Origin: Klebsiella oxytoca NBRC 105695
GTDB lineage: Bacteria; Pseudomonadota; Gammaproteobacteria; Enterobacterales; Enterobacteriaceae
Assembly (NCBI RefSeq): GCF_001598695.1
Contig: NZ_BCZK01000003.1
Location: forward strand, 310,001-374,000
DNA: 64,000 bases
Reading direction: 5' to 3'
Shown: positions 29,560 through 40,442 of the stretch, one piece after another
Numbering within the stretch: the first letter of the stretch is position 1
Layout of the letters: every line of letters starts with the position of its first letter
The notes under the pieces: generated by a model
Databases searched by the model: none
Seen by the model: only the letters and a program-made list of their open reading frames with translations
Told to the model about the DNA's origin: nothing
Program-made: the position numbers and the translations under genes

Positions 29560-31602
29560 ATGACCAATCCATTACTGACGCCTTTTTCGCTCCCGCCCTT
29601 TTCTGCAATCAAACCCGAGCACGTGGTCCCCGCGGTCACCAAAGCGCTGGATGATTGCCGGGCGGCGGTCGAACGCGCGGTGGCGCAAGGGGCGCCGTAT
29701 ACCTGGGAAAACCTTTGCCAGCCGCTGGCGGAAGTGGACGACGTGCTGGGGCGTATTTTTTCCCCGGTCAGCCACCTGAACTCGGTTAAAAACAGCCCTG
29801 AGCTGCGTGAAGCCTACGAACAAACTCTGCCGCTGCTCTCCGAATACAGCACCTGGGTTGGGCAACATGAAGGTCTGTACAAAGCGTACCGCGACCTGCG
29901 CGATGGCGACCATTACGCCACCCTGAATACCGCGCAGAAAAAAGCGGTGGATAACGCGCTACGTGATTTTGAACTCTCCGGTATTGGCCTGGCCAAAGAG
30001 CAGCAGAAACGCTACGGCGAAATCGCCGCACGCCTGTCTGAACTGGGCAATCAGTACAGTAACAACGTCCTCGATGCCACCATGGGCTGGACGAAGCTGA
30101 TCGCCGATGAATCCGAGCTCTCCGGGATGCCGGAAAGCGCGCTTGCTGCGGCGAAAGCTCAGGCTGAAGCCAAAGAGCAGGAAGGGTATCTGTTGACCCT
30201 GGATATCCCGAGCTATCTGCCGGTAATGACCTACTGCGATAACCAGGCGCTGCGTGAAGAGCTGTATCGCGCCTATTCCACCCGCGCTTCTGACCAGGGG
30301 CCGAATGCCGGTAAGTGGGATAACAGTCCGGTAATGGCGGAAATCCTCGCCCTGCGCCACGAGCTGGCTCAGCTGTTGGGCTTCGACAGCTATGCCGATA
30401 AGTCGCTGGCGACCAAAATGGCGGAGAATCCGCAGCAGGTGCTCGACTTTCTGAGCGACCTGGCTAAACGCGCCCGTCCGCAGGGTGAGAAAGAACTGGC
30501 TCAGCTGCGCGCCTTCGCCAAAGCCGAATTCGGCGTGGATGAACTGCAGCCGTGGGATATCGCTTACTACAGCGAAAAACAGAAGCAACATCTTTACAGC
30601 ATCAGCGATGAACAGCTGCGCCCGTACTTTCCGGAAAACAAAGCGGTTAACGGCCTGTTTGAAGTCGTTAAGCGTATTTACGGCATTACTGCGAAAGAGC
30701 GTACTGACGTCGACGTCTGGCATCCGGAAGTGCGCTTCTTTGAACTGTACGACGAAAATAACGAGCTGCGCGGCAGCTTCTACCTCGACCTTTACGCTCG
30801 CGAACATAAACGCGGCGGGGCGTGGATGGATGATTGCGTTGGCCAGATGCGCAAGCTTGACGGCACGCTACAAAAGCCGGTTGCCTATCTGACCTGTAAC
30901 TTTAACCGTCCCGTCAGCGGCAAACCGGCGCTGTTTACCCACGATGAAGTGATCACGCTGTTCCACGAGTTTGGCCACGGTCTGCACCATATGCTGACCC
31001 GCATCGATACCGCCGGCGTTTCCGGTATCAGCGGGGTACCGTGGGATGCAGTCGAACTGCCGAGCCAGTTTATGGAAAACTGGTGCTGGGAGCCGGAAGC
31101 GCTGGCGTTTATCTCCGGCCACTACGAAACCGGCGAGCCGCTGCCGCAGGAGCTGCTGGAGAAAATGCTGGCCGCGAAGAACTATCAGGCGGCGATGTTT
31201 ATTCTGCGTCAGCTGGAGTTCGGCCTGTTCGACTTCCGCCTGCATGCGGAATTTAGCCCGCAGCAGGGGGCGAAAATCCTCGAAACGCTGGCGGAAATCA
31301 AGCAGCAGGTCGCGTTGATTCCCGGGCCGTCCTGGGGCCGCTTCCCGCATGCCTTTAGCCACATTTTTGCCGGTGGATACGCGGCGGGCTACTACAGCTA
31401 CCTGTGGGCCGATGTGCTGGCGGCGGATGCTTTCTCGCGCTTCGAAGAGGAGGGGATCTTCAATCGCGAAACCGGCCAGTCGTTCCTCGACAACATTCTT
31501 AGCCGCGGCGGTTCGGAAGAGCCAATGGTCCTGTTCAAACGCTTCCGCGGTCGCGAGCCGCAGTTGGACGCGATGCTTGAGCATTACGGTATTAAGAGTT
31601 AA
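29560..31602 (+). CDS. prlC: Oligopeptidase A PrlC
   Basis: A 680-residue cytoplasmic M3-family zinc metallopeptidase (OpdA) that degrades signal peptides and short oligopeptides. The zinc motif is His469-Glu470-x-x-His473 within [10 protein letters not shown], with a third ligand Glu in the following helix ([11 protein letters not shown] region). Length matches E. coli. rsmJ starts 7 bp downstream and is co-transcribed. Its E. coli 5' neighbour rlmJ is 13 kb away here. Confidence 0.96.
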   Translation: MTNPLLTPFSLPPFSAIKPEHVVPAVTKALDDCRAAVERAVAQGAPYTWENLCQPLAEVDDVLGRIFSPVSHLNSVKNSPELREAYEQTLPLLSEYSTWVGQHEGLYKAYRDLRDGDHYATLNTAQKKAVDNALRDFELSGIGLAKEQQKRYGEIAARLSELGNQYSNNVLDATMGWTKLIADESELSGMPESALAAAKAQAEAKEQEGYLLTLDIPSYLPVMTYCDNQALREELYRAYSTRASDQGPNAGKWDNSPVMAEILALRHELAQLLGFDSYADKSLATKMAENPQQVLDFLSDLAKRARPQGEKELAQLRAFAKAEFGVDELQPWDIAYYSEKQKQHLYSISDEQLRPYFPENKAVNGLFEVVKRIYGITAKERTDVDVWHPEVRFFELYDENNELRGSFYLDLYAREHKRGGAWMDDCVGQMRKLDGTLQKPVAYLTCNFNRPVSGKPALFTHDEVITLFHEFGHGLHHMLTRIDTAGVSGISGVPWDAVELPSQFMENWCWEPEALAFISGHYETGEPLPQELLEKMLAAKNYQAAMFILRQLEFGLFDFRLHAEFSPQQGAKILETLAEIKQQVALIPGPSWGRFPHAFSHIFAGGYAAGYYSYLWADVLAADAFSRFEEEGIFNRETGQSFLDNILSRGGSEEPMVLFKRFRGREPQLDAMLEHYGIKS

Positions 31603-31609
31603 TGCTGTT

Positions 31610-32374
31610 GTGAAAATTTGTTTAATTGATGAAACGGGCGCCGGAGACGGCGCCTTATCTGTTCTTGTCGACCGCTGGGGGCTGGAGCAGGACGATGACA
31701 ACCCGATGGCGCTGGTGATGACGCCGGAGCATCTTGAGCTGCGTAAGCGCGATGAACCGAAGCTCGGCGGCATTTTCGTGGATTTTGTCGGCGGGGCGAT
31801 GGCTCACCGGCGCAGGTTCGGCGGCGGCCGCGGCGAGGCGGTGGCGAAAGCGGTGGGAATCAAAGGCGACTATCTGCCGGATGTCGTCGATGCGACCGCC
31901 GGTCTGGGGCGGGATGCCTTTGTGCTGGCGTCAGTCGGCTGTCGTGTACGGATGCTGGAGCGTAATCCGGTGGTTGCCGCGCTGCTCGACGATGGCCTGG
32001 CGCGTGGCTACGCCGACGCTGAAATCGGCTCGTGGTTGCAGGAGCGCCTGCTGCTGATTCACGCCTCCAGCCTGACGGCGCTGACCGATATTACCCCGCG
32101 TCCGCAGGTGGTCTATCTCGACCCGATGTTTCCGCATAAGCAAAAAAGCGCGCTGGTGAAGAAAGAGATGCGGGTATTTCAGTCGCTGGTGGGGCCGGAT
32201 TTAGACGCCGACGGTCTGCTGGCGCCGGCGCGTCAGCTGGCGACCAGGCGGGTGGTGGTTAAGCGCCCGGACTACGCGCCGCCGCTGGCGAATGTTGCGA
32301 CCCCTAACGCGGTGGTGACCAAAGGCCATCGCTTTGATATCTATGCCGGAACGGCGGTTGAGCCGCAGGGGTAA
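31610..32374 (+). CDS. rsmJ: 16S rRNA (guanine1516-N2)-methyltransferase RsmJ
   Basis: A 254-residue SAM-dependent methyltransferase that makes m2G1516 in 16S rRNA. A GTG start at 31610 gives [19 protein letters not shown], the family opening. The SAM-binding motif [11 protein letters not shown] is at about residue 85 and the catalytic-loop sequence YLDPMFP near 165. It follows prlC after 7 bp. Confidence 0.95.
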   Translation: MKICLIDETGAGDGALSVLVDRWGLEQDDDNPMALVMTPEHLELRKRDEPKLGGIFVDFVGGAMAHRRRFGGGRGEAVAKAVGIKGDYLPDVVDATAGLGRDAFVLASVGCRVRMLERNPVVAALLDDGLARGYADAEIGSWLQERLLLIHASSLTALTDITPRPQVVYLDPMFPHKQKSALVKKEMRVFQSLVGPDLDADGLLAPARQLATRRVVVKRPDYAPPLANVATPNAVVTKGHRFDIYAGTAVEPQG

Positions 32375-32396
32375 ACAAGCTGCATCAGGGCTATTT

Positions 32397-32490
32397 CCCC
32401 GGGGGCGGCGCGATGCGCCTTGCCCGGGCTACAGGTTCTTGCGATCTGGGGGTTCTGTAGCCCGGATAAGGCGTTAGCCGCAATCCGGGA
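32397..32490. repeat. REP/BIME inverted pair between rsmJ and dtpB
   Basis: Two palindromic units face each other: CCCCGGGGGCGGCGCGATGC ending GCCCGGGCTACAG at 32434, and CTGTAGCCCGGATAAGGCG ending TCCGGGA at 32489. They lie between convergent genes and may stabilise or terminate both transcripts. Confidence 0.78.
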
Positions 32491-32512
32491 AACCTCGTCG
32501 ACCGCACCGTTT

Positions 32513-33979
32513 TTACGCGCTCTTTGTATTAATCATCCTGTTCAACCACGGCACCATGATCGCCATGACCACCGTGACGCCCAGGGTCACCAGGCCAATT
32601 TTACTGAATACGTTGGTGTATATCGGCAGCGTTTGTAGCGGGTCGGTAATGTTGTCCGGTACGGCGGTGAAGGTTGCGACGTAGCCGCCCAGCAGAAACG
32701 CGGCGGCCTGCGTCAGGAACCACATCCCCAGAATAAAGCCCATCAGATGCTGCGGTACCAGTGCGGCAACCATCGCCAGCCCCAGGGCGCTAATCAGCAG
32801 TTCTCCCAGGCTCTGAAACAGATAGACCAGCACGATAAACCACGGCGAGGTCAATCCCTGGGCATCGGCAAACCACATTCCCGCCGCTGCGGCAGTTAAA
32901 AAGCCCAGCGCGCACAGGAACATGCCGAGGGTGAACTTCATCGGCATGCTCAGGTCTTTGCCTTTATTGCCCAAACGTGTGTAGATCGCGGCGAGGATCG
33001 GGCTGGCCACCACCACCCAGAACGGATTTAGCGCCTGAAAGCTCACTGGGTTAATCGCGAAACCGAGTATTTCATGGTGGACGTTGTTGATGGCAAAGAA
33101 GTTGAGTGAGGTCGGCATCTGCGCGTACAGAATATAAAACAGCACCGCTTCCAGCATCAGGATAAAGGCGACGAACATTTTATTGCGCCCGGTTTTATCC
33201 AGCCTGAAGGCTTCGCGGAAGAAGAAAATCGTCACCACCACTGAGAGGATAATTAGCACCAGATTGGCGATTTTTACATTATGCATCAGCCAGGCGCAGA
33301 TAAAAATCATCACCACCGTTCCTGCCAGCACGTACAGTAAATTGCGCAGACTCAACGGCTTGTGGTCCGGCTCAGAGCCGATATCTTTCACCATACCCCG
33401 ACAGGCGAAGTAAACCAGCAGGGCGACAATCAGGCCGGCGCCGCACAGGTTGTAGGTCACCGCGTAGCCGAATTTATCGGCAATCACCGGCGCCAGCGAC
33501 AGCGACAGCAGCGAACCGATGTTAATCGACATATAGAACAGCGTGAAGGCGCCGTCGAGGCGGGCATCTTTTGGCGGATAGCACTTGGAGAGCAGGCTCG
33601 CCGGGTTGGCTTTAAATAGCCCGTTTCCCACCGCAATGGTTCCCAGCGCGATAAAAATGAGATTGGGTTTGAGCAGCGACAGGCCGGTCATAAAGTAGCC
33701 CGCGGCGAGGACAATCGCGCCCAGCACCAGCGTACGTTTGGTGCCGAGCAGATGATCGCCGACATAGCCGCCGATGGAGATCAGGCCATATACCAGCGCC
33801 GCAAACGCGCCAAAGGTTATAAACGCCTGTTCCTGCGAGAAGCCGAGCTGTTTAACAAAGAAAACGGCCAGAATGCCCTGAACGCCGTAATAGCCAAATC
33901 GTTCCCATAGTTCCACAAAGAAGATCATGAAGAATGGGCGAGGTTGCTGCAGCAAGCCTGTGGGTGCGGTGGAGTTCAT
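32513..33979 (-). CDS. dtpB: Dipeptide/tripeptide permease DtpB
   Basis: A 488-residue proton-dependent oligopeptide transporter (POT/PTR family), inner membrane, about 14 helices. The start at 33979 gives [17 protein letters not shown]; it is followed by the POT signature [17 protein letters not shown] with ExxERFxYY. The second PTR motif appears as [17 protein letters not shown]. Length fits E. coli DtpB (489). Monocistronic. Confidence 0.95.
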   Translation of the reverse strand: MNSTAPTGLLQQPRPFFMIFFVELWERFGYYGVQGILAVFFVKQLGFSQEQAFITFGAFAALVYGLISIGGYVGDHLLGTKRTLVLGAIVLAAGYFMTGLSLLKPNLIFIALGTIAVGNGLFKANPASLLSKCYPPKDARLDGAFTLFYMSINIGSLLSLSLAPVIADKFGYAVTYNLCGAGLIVALLVYFACRGMVKDIGSEPDHKPLSLRNLLYVLAGTVVMIFICAWLMHNVKIANLVLIILSVVVTIFFFREAFRLDKTGRNKMFVAFILMLEAVLFYILYAQMPTSLNFFAINNVHHEILGFAINPVSFQALNPFWVVVASPILAAIYTRLGNKGKDLSMPMKFTLGMFLCALGFLTAAAAGMWFADAQGLTSPWFIVLVYLFQSLGELLISALGLAMVAALVPQHLMGFILGMWFLTQAAAFLLGGYVATFTAVPDNITDPLQTLPIYTNVFSKIGLVTLGVTVVMAIMVPWLNRMINTKSA

Positions 33980-34184
33980 ATTGCTTCGCCTTTTAGTCCT
34001 GTCCGAAAAAGTATGCACGCGTATGCCAAAACGCGCTTAAAAACCTTAATTTTGCGCAATGATATGATGGTTATACGCTTTGGCGAATGATTATATGGAT
34101 AAATGGCGATTTTGTTGGTTGATCAATCTGGCAATTTGCGGATTTTATGGATTTATATTCTTTCTTTTCGGCGGGGAGTGAGAA

Positions 34185-34210
34185 ATAAAAACGCCCGCAT
34201 GGGCGGGCGT
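34185..34210 (-). terminator. Terminator of uspA
   Basis: ACGCCCGC / GCGGGCGT stem with a 4-base loop. On the minus strand it is followed by TTTTTATTTC, as expected for an intrinsic terminator downstream of uspA. Confidence 0.92.
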
Positions 34211-34240
34211 TGGTCATCAGCGAAATGAAATAACGTCCTG

Positions 34241-34678
34241 TTATTCCTCTTCTTCGTCGCGCAGCGGGACAATCAGCATATCGACGTGAACGGTGTTGAT
34301 GAGCTGACGCGCGGAGGACATCAGCTTGCTCCAGAAGTCCTGATGGTGACCGCAAACCACGAGGTCCATATCATATTTTTTAATCGCATCGACCAGCACC
34401 TGGCCGAGATCGCCGCTACCGCTCAGGGTCTCAGTGATCGGATAGCCCGCATTCGTAGAGAGTTCGCTTAACGCGTGGTGAGTCTCTTCGGAGATGCGTT
34501 TCTGCATATCGCCCAGGTTAACATCAATAAGGCCGGTGTAGAGATCGGAGTAATTCACATCTACGTGGATCAGGGAAACTTTTGCATTGTAGGGACGGGC
34601 CATAGAAACGGCTTTTTCTACCAGTACTTTGCTTTCCGGGGACAGGTCTACTGCAATAAGAATATGTTTGTAAGCCAT
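34241..34678 (-). CDS. uspA: Universal stress protein A
   Basis: A 145-residue cytoplasmic stress protein of the Usp family, induced in stationary phase and growth arrest. The start at 34678 ([19 protein letters not shown]) matches E. coli UspA; the upstream frame to 34762 is not coding. The C-terminus ends EEEE, one residue longer than E. coli. UspA lacks the ATP-binding G2xG9xG(S/T) motif found in other Usp proteins, and this copy does too. Divergent from uspB. Confidence 0.97.
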   Translation of the reverse strand: MAYKHILIAVDLSPESKVLVEKAVSMARPYNAKVSLIHVDVNYSDLYTGLIDVNLGDMQKRISEETHHALSELSTNAGYPITETLSGSGDLGQVLVDAIKKYDMDLVVCGHHQDFWSKLMSSARQLINTVHVDMLIVPLRDEEEE

Positions 34679-35058
34679 AGTGTTACTCCTTCCATAAGTT
34701 GTCGATGACCGTTGGACCTGACAGCCAGCGCTGCCGCTTCGCCCGCGTCCTGCGTGCCACATTCGCGGGGGGTAGTCCTTAAGGACCTAATTGTAGAAGA
34801 TATTTCTACCTTATAGCGCCCCTCGCGATCCGTCAATCTACCTTGTTCAGCAAATAGTTAAACAAATATATCCGACTTATGCATTGATAATGATTAACGT
34901 TGTGGTAAAAAAATTAACTGATCTCCTACACTATTTAATGAGCCGGTCGGATAAATAAACGTGATCGGAATCGCACTCTTTCACAGTACAGTCGGTTTGA
35001 TATTGGGGAGCGGTAGTCCCGGAGGGAGCCTCCGAGGACGGGTCGCCGGGGAGGAGGT
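34679..35058. promoter_or_regulatory. uspA-uspB divergent promoter region with palindromes
   Basis: 380 bp without a gene. It holds two adjacent perfect palindromes: GTCCTTAAGGAC at 34775-34786 and GTAGAA/TTCTAC at 34793-34809. Next to uspB a 6-bp hairpin CGGAGG / CCTCCG (35020-35034) lies in the leader, followed by a strong ribosome binding site (GGGGAGGAGGT). The middle is AT-rich. uspA is sigma-70 dependent and uspB is RpoS dependent in E. coli. Confidence 0.6.
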
Positions 35059-35394
35059 ATGATCAGCACTGTTGCGCTGTTTTGGGCCCTGTGTATCGTA
35101 TGTGTAGTGAATATGGCACGCTACTTCTCGTCGCTGCGTGCATTGCTTGTTGTGCTACGTGGTTGTGACCCTTTGCTCTATCAATATGTCGACGGCGGCG
35201 GTTTTTTTACGTCGCATGGACAGCCCAGCAAACAGATGCGCCTGGTGTGGTATATCTACGCTCAGCGCTACCGCGATCATCACGACGATGAGTTCATCCG
35301 CCGCTGCGAGCGGGTTCGTCGGCAGTTTATCCTTACCAGCGCCCTCTGCGGCCTGGTGATGGTGAGCATGATTGCCCTGGCTATCTGGCACTAG
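35059..35394 (+). CDS. uspB: Universal stress protein B (RpoS-dependent membrane protein)
   Basis: A 111-residue inner-membrane protein with predicted helices near both ends (residues 3-20 and about 90-108). It is induced by RpoS in E. coli and needed for ethanol resistance in stationary phase; its mechanism is unknown. Length equals E. coli UspB. Divergent from uspA and convergent with pitA. Confidence 0.94.
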   Translation: MISTVALFWALCIVCVVNMARYFSSLRALLVVLRGCDPLLYQYVDGGGFFTSHGQPSKQMRLVWYIYAQRYRDHHDDEFIRRCERVRRQFILTSALCGLVMVSMIALAIWH

Positions 35395-35413
35395 TGACAC
35401 TGCGGGTAAAAAA

Positions 35414-35439
35414 AACGGGCCAGTTTCCTGACCCGTTTA
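35414..35439. terminator. Bidirectional terminator between uspB and pitA
   Basis: AAACGGGCCAG pairs with CTGACCCGTTT (one mismatch) with A-rich sequence on the left and T-rich on the right. Confidence 0.85.
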
Positions 35440-35461
35440 TCTGTCTTATTACCGAGACGGC

Positions 35462-36958
35462 TTAGATAATCTGCAGCGAGAGCCAGTATAGCGCGCCGGA
35501 GAGCAGAATCGCCGCGGGCAGGGTGAGTACCCATGCCATCAGAATACTGGTGACGGTCTTCTTCTGCAGACCTCCGCCATCGACGAGCATTGTCCCCGCA
35601 ACCGAGGAGGAGAGCACGTGGGTGGTGGAAACCGGCATACCGGTATAGCTCGCCAGACCAATCGATACGGCTGCGGTCATCTGAGCTGACATACCCTGTG
35701 CGTAGGTCATCCCTTTCTTACCGATTTTCTCGCCAATGGTGGTCGCCACGCGACGCCAGCCGATCATGGTGCCGATACCCAGCGCCAGCGCAACCGCCAT
35801 AATAATCCAGATTGGCGCGTATTCGATGGTGCTCAGCATATCGGTTTTCAGCTTTTTAAGCAGACGCTTATCGTCGGCACTGACTTCCGGCAGCTTCGCC
35901 ACTTTATCGGTGGTATCGGAGATGCAGAGCATAATGCGGCGCAGATGGCTGCGTTGCTCAACGGAGAGCGTGTCGTAGCTTTCGGTTCCGGTCAGCATCG
36001 TCTTCACGCGGTCAAGCGCGTTGATGGTGTTTGCCGGGTGGCAGTGGAATTCGCCATTTGCGGCTGCCCCCGCGTCCGGAGACGGGATGAGCTGCTCAGC
36101 GCCGGTCGCTTTCTTCAACAGCTCAGGACGCTGCTGGAAGAAGGTTTCCACGTTGTTGACCGCATCGCGGGTACGGGTGATTTCGTAGCCGGAAGCGTTC
36201 ATATTGACCACGAAGCCAGCCGGAGCTACGCCGATCAGAACCAGCATGACCAGGCCAATGCCTTTCTGACCATCGTTCGCGCCGTGGGAGAACGCAACGC
36301 CAATGGCGGAGAGAATCAGCGCAATACGCGTCCAGAACGGCGGCTTTTTCTTGCCGTCTTTCTTTTCACGCTCGGCTGGGGTCAGGTGGATACGGGCGCG
36401 TTTTTTGGTTCCGCTCCAGTAACGACGCAGGATGAAAATCAGGCCGCCCGCCACGACCAGGCCAACGATTGGCGAGATGATAAGCGAGCCAAAAATACCC
36501 ATGACTTTCGGGATGTTCAGCGCGTCCACCACCGACGTACCGGTCATCAGCGCATTGGTTAAACCAATACCGATGATCGCGCCGATCAGGGTGTGCGAGC
36601 TGGAGGCCGGAAGGCCGAAGTACCAGGTGCCGAGGTTCCAGATAATTGCCGCCAGCAGCATGGAAAAGACCATGGCGAGGCCATGTGCTGAACCCATGTT
36701 AAGCAACAGGTCGGTCGGCAACATATGCACGATGGCATAGGCTACGCTGAGACCGCCCAACAGAACGCCGAAGAAGTTAAAAAGAGCCGCCATCGCCACA
36801 GCAAGCTGCGACCGCATTGCGCGTGTGTAGATCACAGTTGCAACAGCGTTTGCGGTATCATGAAAACCATTGATCGCTTCGTAAAAAAGCACGAAAGCCA
36901 GAGCAAGCAATAACAGTAGCCCGGTATGTAAATCCAGACCGGCAAATAAATGTAGCAT
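35462..36958 (-). CDS. pitA: Low-affinity phosphate transporter PitA
   Basis: A 498-residue inner-membrane permease of the PiT family. It imports metal-phosphate complexes (Mg2+, Zn2+ and others) with protons. The duplicated family signature is visible: [11 protein letters not shown] near the N-terminus and [12 protein letters not shown] mid-protein. It has about ten helices with a central cytoplasmic loop. Length matches E. coli PitA (499). Divergent from yhiN. Confidence 0.96.
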   Translation of the reverse strand: MLHLFAGLDLHTGLLLLLALAFVLFYEAINGFHDTANAVATVIYTRAMRSQLAVAMAALFNFFGVLLGGLSVAYAIVHMLPTDLLLNMGSAHGLAMVFSMLLAAIIWNLGTWYFGLPASSSHTLIGAIIGIGLTNALMTGTSVVDALNIPKVMGIFGSLIISPIVGLVVAGGLIFILRRYWSGTKKRARIHLTPAEREKKDGKKKPPFWTRIALILSAIGVAFSHGANDGQKGIGLVMLVLIGVAPAGFVVNMNASGYEITRTRDAVNNVETFFQQRPELLKKATGAEQLIPSPDAGAAANGEFHCHPANTINALDRVKTMLTGTESYDTLSVEQRSHLRRIMLCISDTTDKVAKLPEVSADDKRLLKKLKTDMLSTIEYAPIWIIMAVALALGIGTMIGWRRVATTIGEKIGKKGMTYAQGMSAQMTAAVSIGLASYTGMPVSTTHVLSSSVAGTMLVDGGGLQKKTVTSILMAWVLTLPAAILLSGALYWLSLQII

Positions 36959-37187
36959 AGGACGTTACGCCATTTTGAGGACATGAACGCGGCGCATTAT
37001 CAGTGACTTTAGCGGCGCGGGCAAAGTGAAATATAGACTTTTTTTGATTTTCTTCCTGTTTAAGTTTTACCTTGTTGGGAGTATTCCTATATCTTTCAAT
37101 GAGGTACGTAAATCTGTTTTTTTCATGCTGGTGCGACCAGAGTGAAAAATTTACAATTCCCGACAATCGGGATATGAGGAATGTTGT

Positions 37188-38384
37188 GTGGAAAGGTTTG
37201 ATGCCATCGTAATCGGCGCCGGAGCGGCGGGAATGTTTTGTGCGGCGCAGGCAGGGCAGGCAGGCTGCCGGGTGCTGCTGCTCGATAATGGCAAAAAGCC
37301 CGGGCGCAAGATCCTGATGTCAGGCGGCGGACGCTGCAACTTTACTAACATGTATATCGAACCCGCGGCATATCTCAGCCAAAACCCGCATTTTTGCAAA
37401 TCCGCGCTGGCGCGCTACACCCAGTGGGACTTTATCGATCTGGTTAGCAAACACGGTATTGCCTGGCATGAGAAAACCCTGGGCCAGCTTTTCTGCGATG
37501 ATTCCGCCGAGCAAATCGTCAACATGCTGCTGGCGGAGTGTGAAAAGGGCGGCGTACAAATTCGCCTGCGTAGCGAAATTATCAGCGTTGAGCGGGATGA
37601 TGAGGGCTACATGCTGCAGCTTAACGGCGAGACGGTGGCGGCGAACAGGCTGGTGGTGGCCTCCGGCGGGTTATCCATGCCCGGTCTGGGCGCTTCGCCG
37701 TTCGGCTACAAGCTTGCCGAGCAGTTTGGCCTGAAGGTACTGCCGACCCGCGCGGGCCTGGTGCCGTTTACCTTGCATAAGCCGCTGCTTGAGCAGCTGC
37801 AGGTGCTTTCCGGCGTCTCGGTGCCGTCAACCATCACGGCGGAAAACGGGACCGTCTTCCGGGAAAATCTGCTCTTTACCCACCGCGGGCTGTCCGGGCC
37901 GGCGGTACTGCAAATTTCCAGCTACTGGCAGCCGGGAGAATTCGTCAGCATCAATCTGCTGCCGGAGTGCCATCTTGATGATTTCCTCAACGAACAGCGC
38001 GCGGCGCATCCTAATCAGAGCCTGAAAAACACGCTTGCGATGCAGCTGCCGAAACGGTTGGTTGAGTGCCTGCAGCAGCTGGGCCAACTCCCGGATATCA
38101 CGCTGAAACAGCTTAACGTCCGCGAGCAGCAGGCGCTGGTTGAGACGCTGACCGCATGGCGCGTCCAGCCGAATGGCACCGAAGGCTATCGTACGGCGGA
38201 AGTGACCCTCGGCGGCGTAGATACTAACGAACTCTCTTCGCGCACCATGGAGGCCCGTAAGGTGCCCGGGCTCTACTTTATCGGCGAAGTGATGGACGTT
38301 ACCGGCTGGCTGGGAGGTTATAACTTCCAGTGGGCATGGGCGTCAGCCTGGGCATGCGCGCAGGCTTTAGCGGAACAGAAATAA
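37188..38384 (+). CDS. yhiN: Flavoprotein YhiN (BaiN/RdsA family)
   Basis: A 398-residue HI0933-like FAD-binding protein. A GTG start at 37188 preceded by GAGGA gives MERFDAIVIGAGAAGMFCAA, with the dinucleotide-binding GxGxxG. The family motif GRKILMSGGGRCNFTN follows at about residue 42, and the C-terminal FAD contact is GEVMDVTGWLGGYNFQWAW. Relatives include BaiN, a bile acid reductase; the E. coli substrate is unknown. Its right side borders the accessory island. Confidence 0.93.
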   Translation: MERFDAIVIGAGAAGMFCAAQAGQAGCRVLLLDNGKKPGRKILMSGGGRCNFTNMYIEPAAYLSQNPHFCKSALARYTQWDFIDLVSKHGIAWHEKTLGQLFCDDSAEQIVNMLLAECEKGGVQIRLRSEIISVERDDEGYMLQLNGETVAANRLVVASGGLSMPGLGASPFGYKLAEQFGLKVLPTRAGLVPFTLHKPLLEQLQVLSGVSVPSTITAENGTVFRENLLFTHRGLSGPAVLQISSYWQPGEFVSINLLPECHLDDFLNEQRAAHPNQSLKNTLAMQLPKRLVECLQQLGQLPDITLKQLNVREQQALVETLTAWRVQPNGTEGYRTAEVTLGGVDTNELSSRTMEARKVPGLYFIGEVMDVTGWLGGYNFQWAWASAWACAQALAEQK

Positions 38385-38386
38385 TC

Positions 38387-38412
38387 GCCTGCTCTGTATC
38401 AGCGGAGCAGGC
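38387..38412. terminator. Hairpin between convergent yhiN and the sigma-54 regulator
   Basis: A perfect 8-bp stem GCCTGCTC / GAGCAGGC with a 10-base loop, directly after the yhiN stop. Confidence 0.75.
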
Positions 38413-38418
38413 TTCGAC

Positions 38419-40302
38419 TTATCCGCTGATATTATGCTGCTTTAATTTGCGCCACAGGGTGGTGGGGCTAATACCCAGCATGACCGATGCTCTGGTTCTG
38501 TCTCCGTCGGTTTTTTCTATTACGCTGGTAATCAGTTGTTTCTCTTGTTTCTTTAATAGATCGGTTTCATCGGATGAGACGCTCACAGCCGGGGAGTGAG
38601 CGAGTTGCTGATGGTCATCGGGTGTAATTTGACTAACCTGGAGTAAAATCTCCTTGTTCACCCTGTCTATATCGAGCAGCACAATGAGTCGGTAGATCAC
38701 CGCCTGGAGTTCGCGAATATTGCCGGGCCAGCGATAGCTATGTAAAAAATCCACCGCGTCGGGGGTAAAGGTAATTTGCTTACCCTGCTGATGAAGCAAG
38801 TGCTGAATTAACAGCATAATATCGCCCGGTCGTTGGCGTAAGGCCGGTAGCGTCAACTCAAGGATATTGATTCTGTAGTACAGATCCTGCCGGAATTCAC
38901 CGTTGGCGACGAGCTGGCGCAGATCCTTATTGCTGGCGGTGATCAGGCGAAAATCGGCGGTAATAAGCGTATCGCCGCCGAGACGAGAAAACTGCTTTTC
39001 CTGCAATACGCGCAGCAGCTTAACCTGTACCGATAGCGGCGCTTCGCTGATTTCATCGATAAACACCGTACCGTTCATCGCCATTTCAAACACCCCAGGT
39101 TTGCCGCCCTTCCGCGCGCTGGTAAAGGCGCCGTCGGCATAGCCAAAGAGTTCACTTTCCAGAATGCTCTCGGGGATGGCCGCGCAGTTAATCGCGATAA
39201 AAGGACTATGGCCTCTGGCGCTATAGTGGTGAATACTTTGGGCGAAAAGTTCTTTGCCCGTGCCGGTATCACCTAAAATATGAATCGGCAGTTCGTGGCG
39301 GGCGCACAGTTTGGCTTTTTTTATAACATCGAGGATGGCCGGCGACTGGCCAATAATATCGTCGAAAGACCAGGTTGTGGAAAAACCGCGCAGCTTACTT
39401 TTTTTGTTGACGCTGTTTTGCCAAAGCGTGCTCTCCTGGCTTAGCCCCGTAATAACGGCATAAGATATTTTTCGGTTAGAAAAGTGGCGCACGGAAATAT
39501 GAATCGTTACGCCGTTGATGTCTATAGCCTGCTCTTTGATGTCTAATTCATTAATAATACTGGCGTAGATCTCTTTAAACGCTTCTTTTTTGAATATTTT
39601 ATCTCCGGCTTGACATTGGAATAATGCCACGCCGGTAGCGTTGATATTGATAATTTCACCAAGCTGATCGATGCATATAATACCTTCACGCGCCTGATTC
39701 AATGCTGAGTGGCTCATGATCAGTTTGCTGTTTTCACGATTAATGTATTTCAATAAACTGTGAGCTTCATTGATGGCCTGCTCAATGGAAATGTTATCAG
39801 TATCCCCCATAATAGCATTGAGGTGATATTTTTGAGCCATTTCAGCAACGGTCAGTCCGCCGATTACGGTATGGTAATTATTCTCCGAAAGATTTTTTAT
39901 AACATTTTCAATATCGTGATGATTATAAACCTGACAAATTTTAAAATCTTCATTGGTCATGTTCTGGTAATGGCGTAAGGCGCTGCAAAACTGCGGGAAA
40001 CCAACGGCGGCGATTTTTTGCGACTTACTATTCGCTTCTTGTAAGATGCGATAAACGCCATGAAAATCATGGGCTATTTCAATGACGGGGATAGTAATAT
40101 TGCTACGCAGGAGTGCGGCGGTACCGCCTCGGCTAATAATTATCTTAGTGCCGGATTGAATCATCTCATGGGCTTTGTCGAGAACTTCTGAATAACGAAA
40201 TTCATACACGGGGATGTCGAGTTTCCTTTCAATAAGGACATTCATGATTCGTTGGGTTATTGTCCTGGAAACTGAAAAGATAACAATTTCATTATTATTC
40301 AT
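38419..40302 (-). CDS. PrpR_N-type sigma-54-dependent activator
   Basis: A 627-residue enhancer-binding protein. Domains: PrpR_N ligand-sensing domain (about 5-180), PAS-like domain (about 195-290), AAA+ sigma-54 interaction domain (about 315-545) with Walker A GDTGTGKE (344-351) and Walker B VFIDEI (413-418), and a C-terminal Fis-type helix-turn-helix (about 590-625). The sigma-54 contact loop reads GAFTSA (391-396) instead of GAFTGA. Codon use is AT-richer than the neighbours, especially in the first third, suggesting acquisition. It is a separate unit, behind a terminator, downstream of an operon with a sigma-54 promoter. The inducer is unknown; PrpR_N proteins sense small organic acids or their derivatives. 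Confidence 0.9.
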   Translation of the reverse strand: MNNNEIVIFSVSRTITQRIMNVLIERKLDIPVYEFRYSEVLDKAHEMIQSGTKIIISRGGTAALLRSNITIPVIEIAHDFHGVYRILQEANSKSQKIAAVGFPQFCSALRHYQNMTNEDFKICQVYNHHDIENVIKNLSENNYHTVIGGLTVAEMAQKYHLNAIMGDTDNISIEQAINEAHSLLKYINRENSKLIMSHSALNQAREGIICIDQLGEIININATGVALFQCQAGDKIFKKEAFKEIYASIINELDIKEQAIDINGVTIHISVRHFSNRKISYAVITGLSQESTLWQNSVNKKSKLRGFSTTWSFDDIIGQSPAILDVIKKAKLCARHELPIHILGDTGTGKELFAQSIHHYSARGHSPFIAINCAAIPESILESELFGYADGAFTSARKGGKPGVFEMAMNGTVFIDEISEAPLSVQVKLLRVLQEKQFSRLGGDTLITADFRLITASNKDLRQLVANGEFRQDLYYRINILELTLPALRQRPGDIMLLIQHLLHQQGKQITFTPDAVDFLHSYRWPGNIRELQAVIYRLIVLLDIDRVNKEILLQVSQITPDDHQQLAHSPAVSVSSDETDLLKKQEKQLITSVIEKTDGDRTRASVMLGISPTTLWRKLKQHNISG

Positions 40303-40400
40303 GCATTATTCTCGCAGACAGCAGGGTAGGCAAGCCTTAGTATATGATGAGCGCGAGGAGAATCAATGAGTGAAGTCATATTATACGCGATTCAGAATAA

Positions 40401-40430
40401 AAGCCTTACGCCGAGGTAGACGTAAGGCTT
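40401..40430 (-). terminator. Terminator of the accessory catabolic operon
   Basis: A perfect 10-bp stem AAGCCTTACG / CGTAAGGCTT with a 10-base loop; on the minus strand it runs into TTTTATTCT. It separates the operon from the regulator gene. Confidence 0.92.
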
Positions 40431-40442
40431 AATAATTAGCGA

